Positions 1 to 5,392 of a DNA stretch of 14,963 nt are shown in pieces. The notes under the pieces were generated by a model. That model saw nothing but the letters and a program-made list of their open reading frames with translations, did not search any database and had not been told where the DNA came from. The position numbers and the translations under genes are program-made. Source of the DNA: CAZPXF01 sp964590945 (GTDB taxonomy: Bacteria > Bacillota > Clostridia > Lachnospirales > Lachnospiraceae). The DNA lies in assembly GCA_964590945.1 (NCBI GenBank), contig CAZPXF010000052.1:1-14963 (forward strand). Direction: 5' to 3'. Positions within the stretch are counted from its first letter, which is position 1; each line of letters begins with the position of its first letter.

Positions 1-23
1 TTTTGCCGATATGCTATGGCCTG

Positions 24-962
24 TCATTCCACCATCTCTACGAAATTCTCAAGCGTCTGCCCCAGCGTCATCCGCATACGCGGCAGTAAAAGGGGATCGT
101 CTCCGGGATAACATCGCCCGTACTCGGTCGTGACCGCGCAGAGGAATCCGGCGTCTTCTACGGCCTGTATGCAGGAATCGGAATAATCCCCGAACGGATA
201 GGCGAAAGCGTCGCCATGTCCGCAGATTTCGACAGATTTTTCCAGATCGGCGACTGCGTCATCGTGGGATAAGGCCGTGAAAATCCCGCCGTGCCCGATA
301 TAGCCGCCCGCCTGATGCATACTGTCGGAATGGGACTGGAACGTCAGAAAGTCGGTTGCATAGGTTGTTACTTTCTTCTTCCCGTCGTTTTTTGTTATCA
401 GGAATGAAGTGATCGGAATTTCAAATTCTTCAGATAAAGGCTTTAAGAATTCCAGAGTATCCTTTGCTCCGTCATCAAAAGTGAGGACAACGCTTTTTTC
501 CGGCAAAAGCAGATCGCCGTCGATGTATTCCCGTACCTCCGCCCAGGTTGGGAAGTAGTATTGCTCGTCGATCAGATATTGCAGCTCTTCTTCGAGCGCG
601 CGGATCTCGATATAGTTATTGTTAAGATCCTCGGGCGGATCATTTTCATCATAAATATAATGGTACATACAGATGGCAAGGCCGTTTGTCTTATGATGCT
701 CCCCGGTCGCTGTGTTCGGCGTCCGGAGCCGGTTGGATTCTTCGGGAGGCGCATCGATCGCAAGGGGCTTCGCATTCCCGGAGCTTTTGCCCGGATGACC
801 CGGAGAGCTTTCCAGGGCGGATTTCCCTTTATAGAGGAAAATCCCGCACAGGACAATCAGGAGCAGCGGGATCAGAATTCTGACAGGGGATCTTCGCCGG
901 CGTCTCCTGAAATGCGTTCTATGCTGTAATTGTCTGGCGTTCTGTTTTTGCAATCGCTTCAT
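24..962 (-). CDS. Membrane-anchored polysaccharide deacetylase (CE4/NodB family)
   Basis: A 312-residue protein. A strongly basic N-terminus (an Arg run around residues 19-24) leads into one membrane helix at about 27-44, then a low-complexity linker to about residue 92, and a NodB-type catalytic domain outside the cell. Visible CE4 motifs: TFDDG at 161-165 (catalytic Asp and metal-binding Asp), the metal-binding His pair H211 and H216 in an SHSDSMH context, and AYPFGDY at 254-260. The MYHYIY stretch at 99-104 and the His spacing resemble the Firmicutes and PgaB/IcaB-like branch of the family. Family members remove N-acetyl groups from cell-wall or capsule sugars; the substrate here cannot be read from sequence. 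The start has AAGGAG six bases upstream on the minus strand. It diverges from the TetR gene and shares an upstream module with the channel-like gene at 2929-4020. The downstream neighbour lies outside the window. Confidence 0.9.
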   Translation of the reverse strand: MKRLQKQNARQLQHRTHFRRRRRRSPVRILIPLLLIVLCGIFLYKGKSALESSPGHPGKSSGNAKPLAIDAPPEESNRLRTPNTATGEHHKTNGLAICMYHYIYDENDPPEDLNNNYIEIRALEEELQYLIDEQYYFPTWAEVREYIDGDLLLPEKSVVLTFDDGAKDTLEFLKPLSEEFEIPITSFLITKNDGKKKVTTYATDFLTFQSHSDSMHQAGGYIGHGGIFTALSHDDAVADLEKSVEICGHGDAFAYPFGDYSDSCIQAVEDAGFLCAVTTEYGRCYPGDDPLLLPRMRMTLGQTLENFVEMVE

Positions 963-1020
963 ATGAATCTCCTTTGGTTTCCTTTGATACCGGATTGCTT
1001 CGCACGATGTGTTACTGCAA

Positions 1021-1075
1021 CCTCCATTATATTATAAACAGAAATGTGCAAAGTGTGGAGAGTTTTAAGAAAAAA
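1021..1075 (-). promoter_or_regulatory. Upstream module A (copy of 4091-4143), deacetylase promoter
   Basis: This segment is nearly identical to 4091-4143, with a handful of differences by eye. On the minus strand it reads an A/T-rich tract, then CACACTTTGCAC, then a TATAAT -10 box (1031-1036). No good -35 box lies 16-18 bases before the -10. TTGCAC is present but only 9 bases from this box, or 14 bases from an overlapping second TATAAT. The predicted transcript would begin near 1024 and could immediately fold GGTTGC (1022-1017) against GCAATCC (998-992). The absence of a -35 suggests an activator site or alternative promoter type; this is inference. Confidence 0.6.
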
Positions 1076-1149
1076 CAGAACAACATCTTTAAAAAACTGT
1101 TTTTCGTGGGGCGGGAGTTGACGGGTTTCGTGCAAAGAAAGATAAATTA

Positions 1150-1178
1150 TTGACAATCTATGCACTTTGTGATATGGT
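1150..1178 (+). promoter_or_regulatory. Promoter of the TetR-family gene
   Basis: TTGACA at 1150-1155 and TATGGT at 1173-1178 are separated by exactly 17 bases. The predicted start near 1185 gives a leader of about 87 bases before the TTG start codon. The spacer contains TGCACTTTGTG, which resembles the CACACTTTGCA of modules A and B, so a shared regulator is possible but unproven. Confidence 0.6.
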
Positions 1179-1271
1179 TTTACATAAGGTCAGTGTTTTT
1201 TATGCGGTACAGTCAGATACAGAAGAACAATAAGACCTCAGGATACCGGCGGACAGGAAAGCGAGAAAGAA

Positions 1272-1877
1272 TTGGAAAGTTCAGACAGAAAAGCAGAGAT
1301 TTTAGATGCGTCGATGAAGATGGTATGTGAATACGGTTTGTCTTCATTTACAACCAAAAAGGTTGCTTTATATTTAGGGATATCAGAGTCTTTGATATAT
1401 AAATATTTTGTTTCGAAAGACAGGCTGCTTTATAGCTGTTTCGAGGTGGTTCACAGAAAAGTGGCGGCTCTTATGGACAGGATAATCAATACGCCAATGA
1501 CTGCGGAGACATCGGAAGTTGAATTTATCAGACAAATGTGGTACTCATACTTCCGTCTGCTTATAGATGAGGACTATCGCACCATATTTTATTTCTCATA
1601 CAGGAACTCGGAATATATTGACACGGTTCTTGAAAACAGCGATGGAACTTTAGATTCGTATTTTGGCGGGTTTGCAGGAATTGTGGATCGATTTGACAAT
1701 AAGTACAATATATTTAAAAGAGTAGACAGTCATATTGTATGGACGTATATACTTGATACAACGCTTGTGTTCGCAAAGCGCATGATTGTTGGCGATATAC
1801 CGAAGAACAGTAAGAATATGGATGATATATGGATGCTGATTTTCGGTGGGATTCGTGGAATGATACGTGCAGAATGA
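1272..1877 (+). CDS. TetR/AcrR-family transcriptional regulator
   Basis: A 201-residue protein, normal for the family. The N-terminal DNA-binding domain covers roughly residues 5-52, with a helix-turn-helix at about 27-46 (FTTKKVALYLGISESLIYKYF), ending in the typical YKYFVSKDRLL transition. The rest is an all-helical ligand and dimerisation domain with no recognisable ligand specificity. The start is a TTG codon: no ATG or GTG lies in a better place, and an AGGAAAG at 1254-1260 is 11 bases upstream, so translation is probably weak. A palindrome of TetR-operator type lies 37 bp beyond its stop, in front of two small membrane-protein genes, which makes those genes its likely targets. Its own promoter region does not contain that palindrome, so classical autoregulation is not evident. 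Confidence 0.88.
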   Translation: MESSDRKAEILDASMKMVCEYGLSSFTTKKVALYLGISESLIYKYFVSKDRLLYSCFEVVHRKVAALMDRIINTPMTAETSEVEFIRQMWYSYFRLLIDEDYRTIFYFSYRNSEYIDTVLENSDGTLDSYFGGFAGIVDRFDNKYNIFKRVDSHIVWTYILDTTLVFAKRMIVGDIPKNSKNMDDIWMLIFGGIRGMIRAE

Positions 1878-1913
1878 CAAGTATATCGCAGACAGTCAAT
1901 TTTTTTTATTTAA

Positions 1914-1935
1914 AAAGTGAGTGAACGCTCACTTT
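1914..1935. promoter_or_regulatory. Candidate TetR operator palindrome
   Basis: Perfect 8-bp inverted arms AAAGTGAG (1914-1921) and CTCACTTT (1928-1935) are separated by six bases. A second overlapping near-palindrome, AGTGAACGCTCACT (1920-1933), is centred on CG. GTGA...TCAC arms of this size are typical of operators bound by TetR-family dimers. It lies between the TetR gene and the 2120 membrane-protein gene. No convincing -35/-10 pair could be fixed around it; an A/T-rich stretch (1899-1916) overlaps its left edge. Without a U-tract after it, it does not look like a terminator. Confidence 0.6.
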
Positions 1936-2076
1936 CCATTAAAACGATAACAATCTTGATCAGATCTCGAATTCTGCCGAACCTTCCCTGTTGGAAGATC
2001 AGGTCAGGCATTTTACCGCAGAGTTCTTTTGAAATCGAGGTTATTATAAGATTTAGCAACAAGACAACAGACAACA

Positions 2077-2095
2077 GGCAGCTTCAGAAGCTGCC
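2077..2095 (+). other. Hairpin just upstream of the 2120 gene ribosome binding site
   Basis: GGCAGCTTC (2077-2085) and GAAGCTGCC (2087-2095) are perfect inverted arms around a single centre base. In RNA this gives an 8-bp stem with a CAG loop. It ends about 10 bases before AAGGAG (2106-2111). There is no U-tract, so it is not an intrinsic terminator. It may protect the 5' end or bind a protein. Confidence 0.5.
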
Positions 2096-2119
2096 CCCAA
2101 ATGGAAAGGAGAACTGAAA

Positions 2120-2524
2120 ATGAAAGGAAAAGGGAAGAAACTTTTAAAGGTGTGCGGGGTCATATTCATAATCGAGGGTATTGTAGGGATTATATGCTAT
2201 GGTATTTTAACATTAGTATTAGGCCTCGGATTATTTGTTAACTACGTGGATGGCGGCGCTATAGTTGTAGGAGTAGCTTTATTATACACTGTAGCGGCGG
2301 TTGTTGCCCTGGTCGCGGGCCTTTTGGGTATTAAGTATTCGAAAGGGAAAGCGGATGCAGGGAAATGTCTGGTATGGGGAGTTATAAACCTTATCGTGAC
2401 AGTTATAGCCGGTATCTGGTCGCTTGCAAATGAGGGTGTTACGACTATTCATGTATTGTATACCTGTATAGGCTTTATTATTCCTTCATTGTATATAGGC
2501 GGCGCTTATATCAGTAAAGAATAG
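2120..2524 (+). CDS. Small four-helix membrane protein, function unknown
   Basis: A 134-residue hydrophobic protein that I do not recognise as a named family. A basic N-terminus (KGKGKKLLK) precedes about four membrane helices: roughly 11-40, 45-71, 82-101 and 108-129. A Lys-rich cytoplasmic-type loop (KYSKGKADAGK, 72-82) separates helices 2 and 3. No catalytic motif is visible. The start is well supported: AAGGAG at 2106-2111, eight bases before the ATG. It follows the TetR gene and the candidate operator and precedes a second small membrane-protein gene, so the three probably form a TetR-controlled unit. TetR regulators often control membrane efflux or stress proteins, but this protein is much shorter than a major facilitator transporter and lacks SMR signatures that I can recognise. 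Confidence 0.8.
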   Translation: MKGKGKKLLKVCGVIFIIEGIVGIICYGILTLVLGLGLFVNYVDGGAIVVGVALLYTVAAVVALVAGLLGIKYSKGKADAGKCLVWGVINLIVTVIAGIWSLANEGVTTIHVLYTCIGFIIPSLYIGGAYISKE

Positions 2525-2528
2525 AGAG

Positions 2529-2581
2529 GGATGAACCTGTTAACGGCTGCGGGAGCAGACGTGTTGCAGGTTCGCTCATCC
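2529..2581 (+). other. Long imperfect intergenic RNA hairpin
   Basis: Starting five bases after the 2120 gene stop: GGATG (2529-2533) pairs with CATCC (2577-2581), AACCTG (2534-2539) with CAGGTT (2567-2572), ACG (2543-2545) with CGT (2560-2562), and CTGC (2547-2550) with GCAG (2555-2558), capped by a GGGA loop (GNRA type). There is a 4-base bulge and small internal loops. No U-run follows, so it is more likely a processing or stability element between two co-transcribed genes than a terminator. Confidence 0.5.
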
Positions 2582-2628
2582 GACCGGGAGAAAAGGTTTT
2601 CAAACATACTATATGAGGAGACGATATA

Positions 2629-2823
2629 ATGAAATGGGAGACAATCGATAAGGTATCATTTCTTGTTATTATTGTTGAAGTTGTATGGCGGGTCATAATG
2701 GAAAAGATTTCCGCACCGCAGTGGATGCATTATGTTGAATGGATATGGATCATTCTCATTTTTGTATGTATTATTCTTCAATTACATTTCAAAAGAAAAG
2801 AAAAAAAGCAAAACAAAAAGTAG
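2629..2823 (+). CDS. Small membrane protein (64 aa), function unknown
   Basis: A 64-residue protein with two probable hydrophobic segments, about 9-25 (FLVIIVEVVW core) and 36-53 (VEWIWIILIFVCIILQL core). It ends in a very basic tail (HFKRKEKKQNKK) that should stay in the cytoplasm and might touch membrane lipids or a partner. It is Trp-rich for its size. A good ribosome binding site, AGGAG at 2616-2620, lies eight bases before the ATG, which supports a real gene despite the small size. It is in line with the 2120 gene, with a structured 104-bp gap between them, and converges with the channel-like gene. No family recognised. Confidence 0.65.
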   Translation: MKWETIDKVSFLVIIVEVVWRVIMEKISAPQWMHYVEWIWIILIFVCIILQLHFKRKEKKQNKK

Positions 2824-2836
2824 TAAACGGATATGC

Positions 2837-2904
2837 CCTCTTTCAGGCGGACAGGTAATATAATGAGAACCTGCCGCCTGAGAGGAAGCAATCAGTGAGA
2901 TTGC
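2837..2904. terminator. Tandem hairpins between convergent genes
   Basis: The first hairpin pairs CCTCT (2837-2841), CAGGCGG (2844-2850) and CAGGT (2852-2856) with ACCTG, CCGCCTG and AGAGG (2869-2885): 17 pairs with two small bulges. The second pairs GCAATC (2888-2893) with GATTGC (2899-2904). They fill the gap between the convergent genes ending at 2823 and 2929. Neither strand has an immediate U-tract (a T5 lies 13 bases further on, plus strand), so they may be weak or factor-assisted terminators, or 3'-end stabilisers. Confidence 0.4.
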
Positions 2905-2928
2905 TGCGTCACCGGCATTTTTATCCTT

Positions 2929-4020
2929 TCAGAATCTGTAGGCTGAAAGCGGCAGTATGATATGTCCCGCTATGGTTGTTATCATAACCGTGCAGAACAT
3001 GATTTTTCCGAAGAATTCCGCAAAGTCTTCGTCTTTATACTTCGAACGGATCCGGTTGATTGCTATGATCAATACGGTCACTATCAATACCGTATAGATA
3101 CCCCAGATATTTATAAACTCCAGTAATCCGGTATGGAGCGCGTCGGGGACGAGATTTGCACCTATCATCAGGTTTGTGACTGTTCCGATCAGTGTTGCGG
3201 GGATCATACCAAGCGAGTCGACTCTATGATGCGCGCACAGGAACAGCGTTATCATCGACCATATTCCCGTACCAATTAAGGCAATGACACATTTCAGATA
3301 CAATCCGATGGAATTGCGGTTGAGTTCTATCACTGTAAGGAATTCGGAATAGGATTCCGTTTCGCCGCTTTTATAATATGCACCGTCAGAATCTGCACTG
3401 CGCCGGTAAATGAACAGGGCGTTGTCATTTCTGCGGAGTTCAAAGCCTGCGGCGTTCAGCTTTTCATTTACACCGCTTCCATCCTTATCCGGAATGAAAA
3501 CGATGTGTTCAATATCTTCAACAGGCTTCAAATAAATTCTCAGCTGATATGAGCCGAGCGGGAAACGCTTTGTTGAAAATTCTTTTGAAATGTCAGCGGT
3601 TACTTCAAATAACTGGTAATTATTTCCATCTGCTCTGTATTCGTCTTTTTTCGTTATGCTTGTTATAGTTCCTTCGTGTATTTCAAACGCGTTTTCCATA
3701 TCAAGATCATTATGGCCGCTCCAGTTAAACCAGCATTTCAAGGTTACGGTATATTTTGAATTCTTGATATCCACGCTGTTAAGCCGTTCAATATATGTGC
3801 CGGTTGAAATTTTCACGGCGTTTTCCGATAACGCAGTTTCTTCCTCTGTGTAGGTATCTGCTTCCGTCAGATAATAGTCCCAGCTTTTTTGTTCGTTTAT
3901 TTTATCGGAAATCAAATAAAAACTTGCGGAACCGATAAACAGAAACGCTGCCGCGATCACAAAGCAAAGCCAGAAGGCAAGTATTTTCCGCTGATTGGTA
4001 TTCATCTGTCTGATTTTCAT
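2929..4020 (-). CDS. Pentameric ligand-gated ion channel homologue (Cys-loop superfamily)
   Basis: A 363-residue protein. One hydrophobic helix at about 13-36 (signal or anchor), a beta-rich extracellular domain (about 66-235), then four helices: M1 239-262, M2 268-292, M3 298-322, M4 336-358, with a short M3-M4 loop. By eye it aligns with GLIC: VKISTGTYIERLNSVDI (69-85) with the GLIC TGIYLIESYSLDD strand, CWFNW (96-100) with the beta2 region, RFPLGSYQLRIYL (152-164) with RYPFDSQTLHIYL, IPDKDGSG and AGFEL (176-195) with the strand before GWDIE, and ANLVP (288-292) at the M2 end. Like other bacterial members it has no Cys-loop cysteines. Oddities: the domain is about 18-20 residues short between CWFNW and RFP, lacks the WxP loop-A motif, and has Gly in place of the FPFD Asp. 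Ligand and ion selectivity are unknown. The RBS (AAAGGA, 11 bases upstream) is weak. The alternative is an unrelated beta-domain membrane sensor. Confidence 0.72.
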   Translation of the reverse strand: MKIRQMNTNQRKILAFWLCFVIAAAFLFIGSASFYLISDKINEQKSWDYYLTEADTYTEEETALSENAVKISTGTYIERLNSVDIKNSKYTVTLKCWFNWSGHNDLDMENAFEIHEGTITSITKKDEYRADGNNYQLFEVTADISKEFSTKRFPLGSYQLRIYLKPVEDIEHIVFIPDKDGSGVNEKLNAAGFELRRNDNALFIYRRSADSDGAYYKSGETESYSEFLTVIELNRNSIGLYLKCVIALIGTGIWSMITLFLCAHHRVDSLGMIPATLIGTVTNLMIGANLVPDALHTGLLEFINIWGIYTVLIVTVLIIAINRIRSKYKDEDFAEFFGKIMFCTVMITTIAGHIILPLSAYRF

Positions 4021-4074
4021 TACAGGATCCGTCCTTTATATTCTTTGATTGATGAGTTCAGGTTGCCGGGGTCA

Positions 4075-4143
4075 GGATTGCTTCGTCAATCCTCTTATAT
4101 TATAAACGAAAATATGCAAAGTGTGGGGGATTTTAAGAAAAAA
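4075..4143 (-). promoter_or_regulatory. Upstream module B with 5'-terminal leader hairpin
   Basis: Second copy of module A (core 4091-4143). On the minus strand it reads CACACTTTGCAT, then TATAAT (4104-4099), with no proper -35. The predicted transcript start near 4092 coincides with a perfect hairpin: GGATTG (4092-4087), loop ACGAAG, CAATCC (4080-4075). Module A has GGATTGCTTCG at the corresponding position (992-1002) but 13 more bases inside the loop. It should drive the channel-like gene starting at 4020. Confidence 0.6.
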
Positions 4144-4238
4144 GGCTGGTATTCTTTTGAAATACGAAGTAAGATATATTTATTCCACAGACGACGTGCG
4201 GATAAACAGGATCTGTAAAATAAAGGAGTATGATATAT

Positions 4239-5390
4239 ATGAAGAAGAAAATAACAGCCGTTCTTTTGACAGGAGTGTTGACGGCGTCGATGCTTCTCGG
4301 AGGATGCGGGAAGAAGGACGCCGGGGAACAAAATAATGGTTCTCCGCTTTCGGTTGTGACGGAGCAGACGGATACGGAAGATACGCCGGAGTATCTTGCG
4401 CCGGGCGTAGAATTTCCGGAGGATGCGCAGAGTATGATTCCGGTCATGCAGGCTCTGATGGCCACGGCGTATACAGAGACGGATGCGGAGTATTATAATG
4501 AGGATGACAGCGAGCTGGACCGCGAGTATTTCTGGGAGTGCGTGCGTTACCTTGCCAGTATGGAGAACGCGGATTCGGAGGATGGCGTTATAGATAAAGA
4601 GGACGTCGTCAAATATGCGAAGGCTCTCTTTGGAAATTATGATGCGGATGCCAACGGACTTCCGCAGATCCCGGATTCCTGCGGATATTTCGTGACATTT
4701 CAGGGCTACAATGGCACGTATACATTTGAGCTCTTAAGTACGGATGACGTGCTGCCGTATATTACGATCTGTGACGAGGGTGATGAAACCGGATCGTATA
4801 AATTACAGGCGGATCTAAAGAATGTGCAGGACGATGAGACGGTAGGAGCTTTTGGCTTTATTATGGAGAAAAATACGGACGAAGAGGAGAGCCCGTATAC
4901 ATATAAGATCACATCCTGCGTAAATCTGGATGCGGACGATGCGGATGAGACGGATTCGGAGAGCGCGGAGGAAGAGGATGCGGACAACACGGATGAGACA
5001 GATTCGGATGCGTCGGATGCAAACAGCACAGAGACGGATCAGAATCAGTCGGATGATCCGGATGAGACGGATGCAGATCCGTCGGACAGCGGTCAGAATG
5101 ATCAGAATAGCGATAGCGGCAATCAGAATCATAACAGCAGCCAGACGGGAAGCAGTTCCGGCATTTCCCAGAGCGCTGCACGGAGCGCTGCGCAGAGCTA
5201 CATGAATGAGAGGGTGTCCGATGACGGAAGCAGCTACAGTATGTCGTATTCGGGGACAAAGAATTTCGACGGCGTGGATTATTACAGCTACTCTGTTACA
5301 AAGAAGGATTCCGACGGCAACAGCAGCTATGTGACCAATATCTACGTGGATGCTGCAACAGGCAGCGATGTTTGGGACGAGGCGGATTAA
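4239..5390 (+). CDS. Surface lipoprotein with acidic Asp/Ser/Thr-rich spacer
   Basis: A 383-residue protein from the second ATG. AGGAG (4224-4228) is 10 bases before 4239 but only one base before the in-frame ATG at 4230, and 4239 starts a clean signal peptide (MKKKITAVLL). The lipobox LGGC (20-23) predicts a lipidated Cys23. An N-terminal domain (about 45-230) contains YDADANGLPQIPDSCGYF and a Phe/Tyr-rich TYTFELL strand pattern that I cannot assign. Residues about 231-308 are a disordered Asp/Glu/Ser/Thr/Asn run. A compact C-terminal domain (about 310-383) has Tyr-rich strands ending in YVTNIYVDAATG. Domain functions are unknown; the layout suggests a sensor or binding domain held away from the membrane on a flexible acidic stalk. 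Its stop lies 2 bp before the PucR-type regulator start, so the two are probably co-transcribed. Confidence 0.85.
   Translation: MKKKITAVLLTGVLTASMLLGGCGKKDAGEQNNGSPLSVVTEQTDTEDTPEYLAPGVEFPEDAQSMIPVMQALMATAYTETDAEYYNEDDSELDREYFWECVRYLASMENADSEDGVIDKEDVVKYAKALFGNYDADANGLPQIPDSCGYFVTFQGYNGTYTFELLSTDDVLPYITICDEGDETGSYKLQADLKNVQDDETVGAFGFIMEKNTDEEESPYTYKITSCVNLDADDADETDSESAEEEDADNTDETDSDASDANSTETDQNQSDDPDETDADPSDSGQNDQNSDSGNQNHNSSQTGSSSGISQSAARSAAQSYMNERVSDDGSSYSMSYSGTKNFDGVDYYSYSVTKKDSDGNSSYVTNIYVDAATGSDVWDEAD
4929..5160 (+). repeat. Degenerate low-complexity repeat inside the lipoprotein gene
   Basis: The DNA repeats units built on GATGCGGAT and GGATGAGACGGAT; the longer unit recurs at 4943-4955, 4991-5003 (one change) and 5060-5072. 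It encodes the DETD/DAD-rich spacer. Units are irregular in spacing, so this is coding low complexity that may vary in length between strains, not a CRISPR array. Confidence 0.7.
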
Positions 5391-5392
5391 GA

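Larger units (their letters stand above)
963..1271. other. Divergent intergenic region between deacetylase and TetR gene
   Basis: This 309-bp gap holds the minus-strand module that precedes the deacetylase (1021-1075), its predicted leader hairpin (992-1022) and the plus-strand TetR promoter (1150-1178). The stretch from 1186 to 1271 is the TetR 5' leader and shows no clear structure. Confidence 0.6.

Noticed and set aside
959..1165. 68-codon minus-strand frame overlapping the deacetylase start by four bases
   Set aside because: The ATGA overlap looks like coupling, but the frame runs through module A, where the deacetylase promoter lies, and has no convincing start signal.
1917..2117. 66-codon plus-strand frame between the TetR gene and the 2120 gene
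   Set aside because: Its start is inside the operator palindrome, there is no ribosome binding site, and it runs through the leader hairpin into the next gene's ribosome binding site.
1021..4143. Composite transposon or genomic island bounded by modules A and B
   Set aside because: No transposase, integrase or target duplication was seen, and both copies sit exactly at gene promoters, which explains them more simply.
4929..5090. Repeated GGATGAGACGGAT units as a CRISPR or tandem array
   Set aside because: Unit spacing is irregular, units are degenerate, and the reading frame continues through them.
4815..5205. Several frames in the Asp/Ser/Thr-rich part of the lipoprotein gene, both strands
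   Set aside because: They are alternative readings of the low-complexity repeat and give Arg/Ile-rich nonsense.
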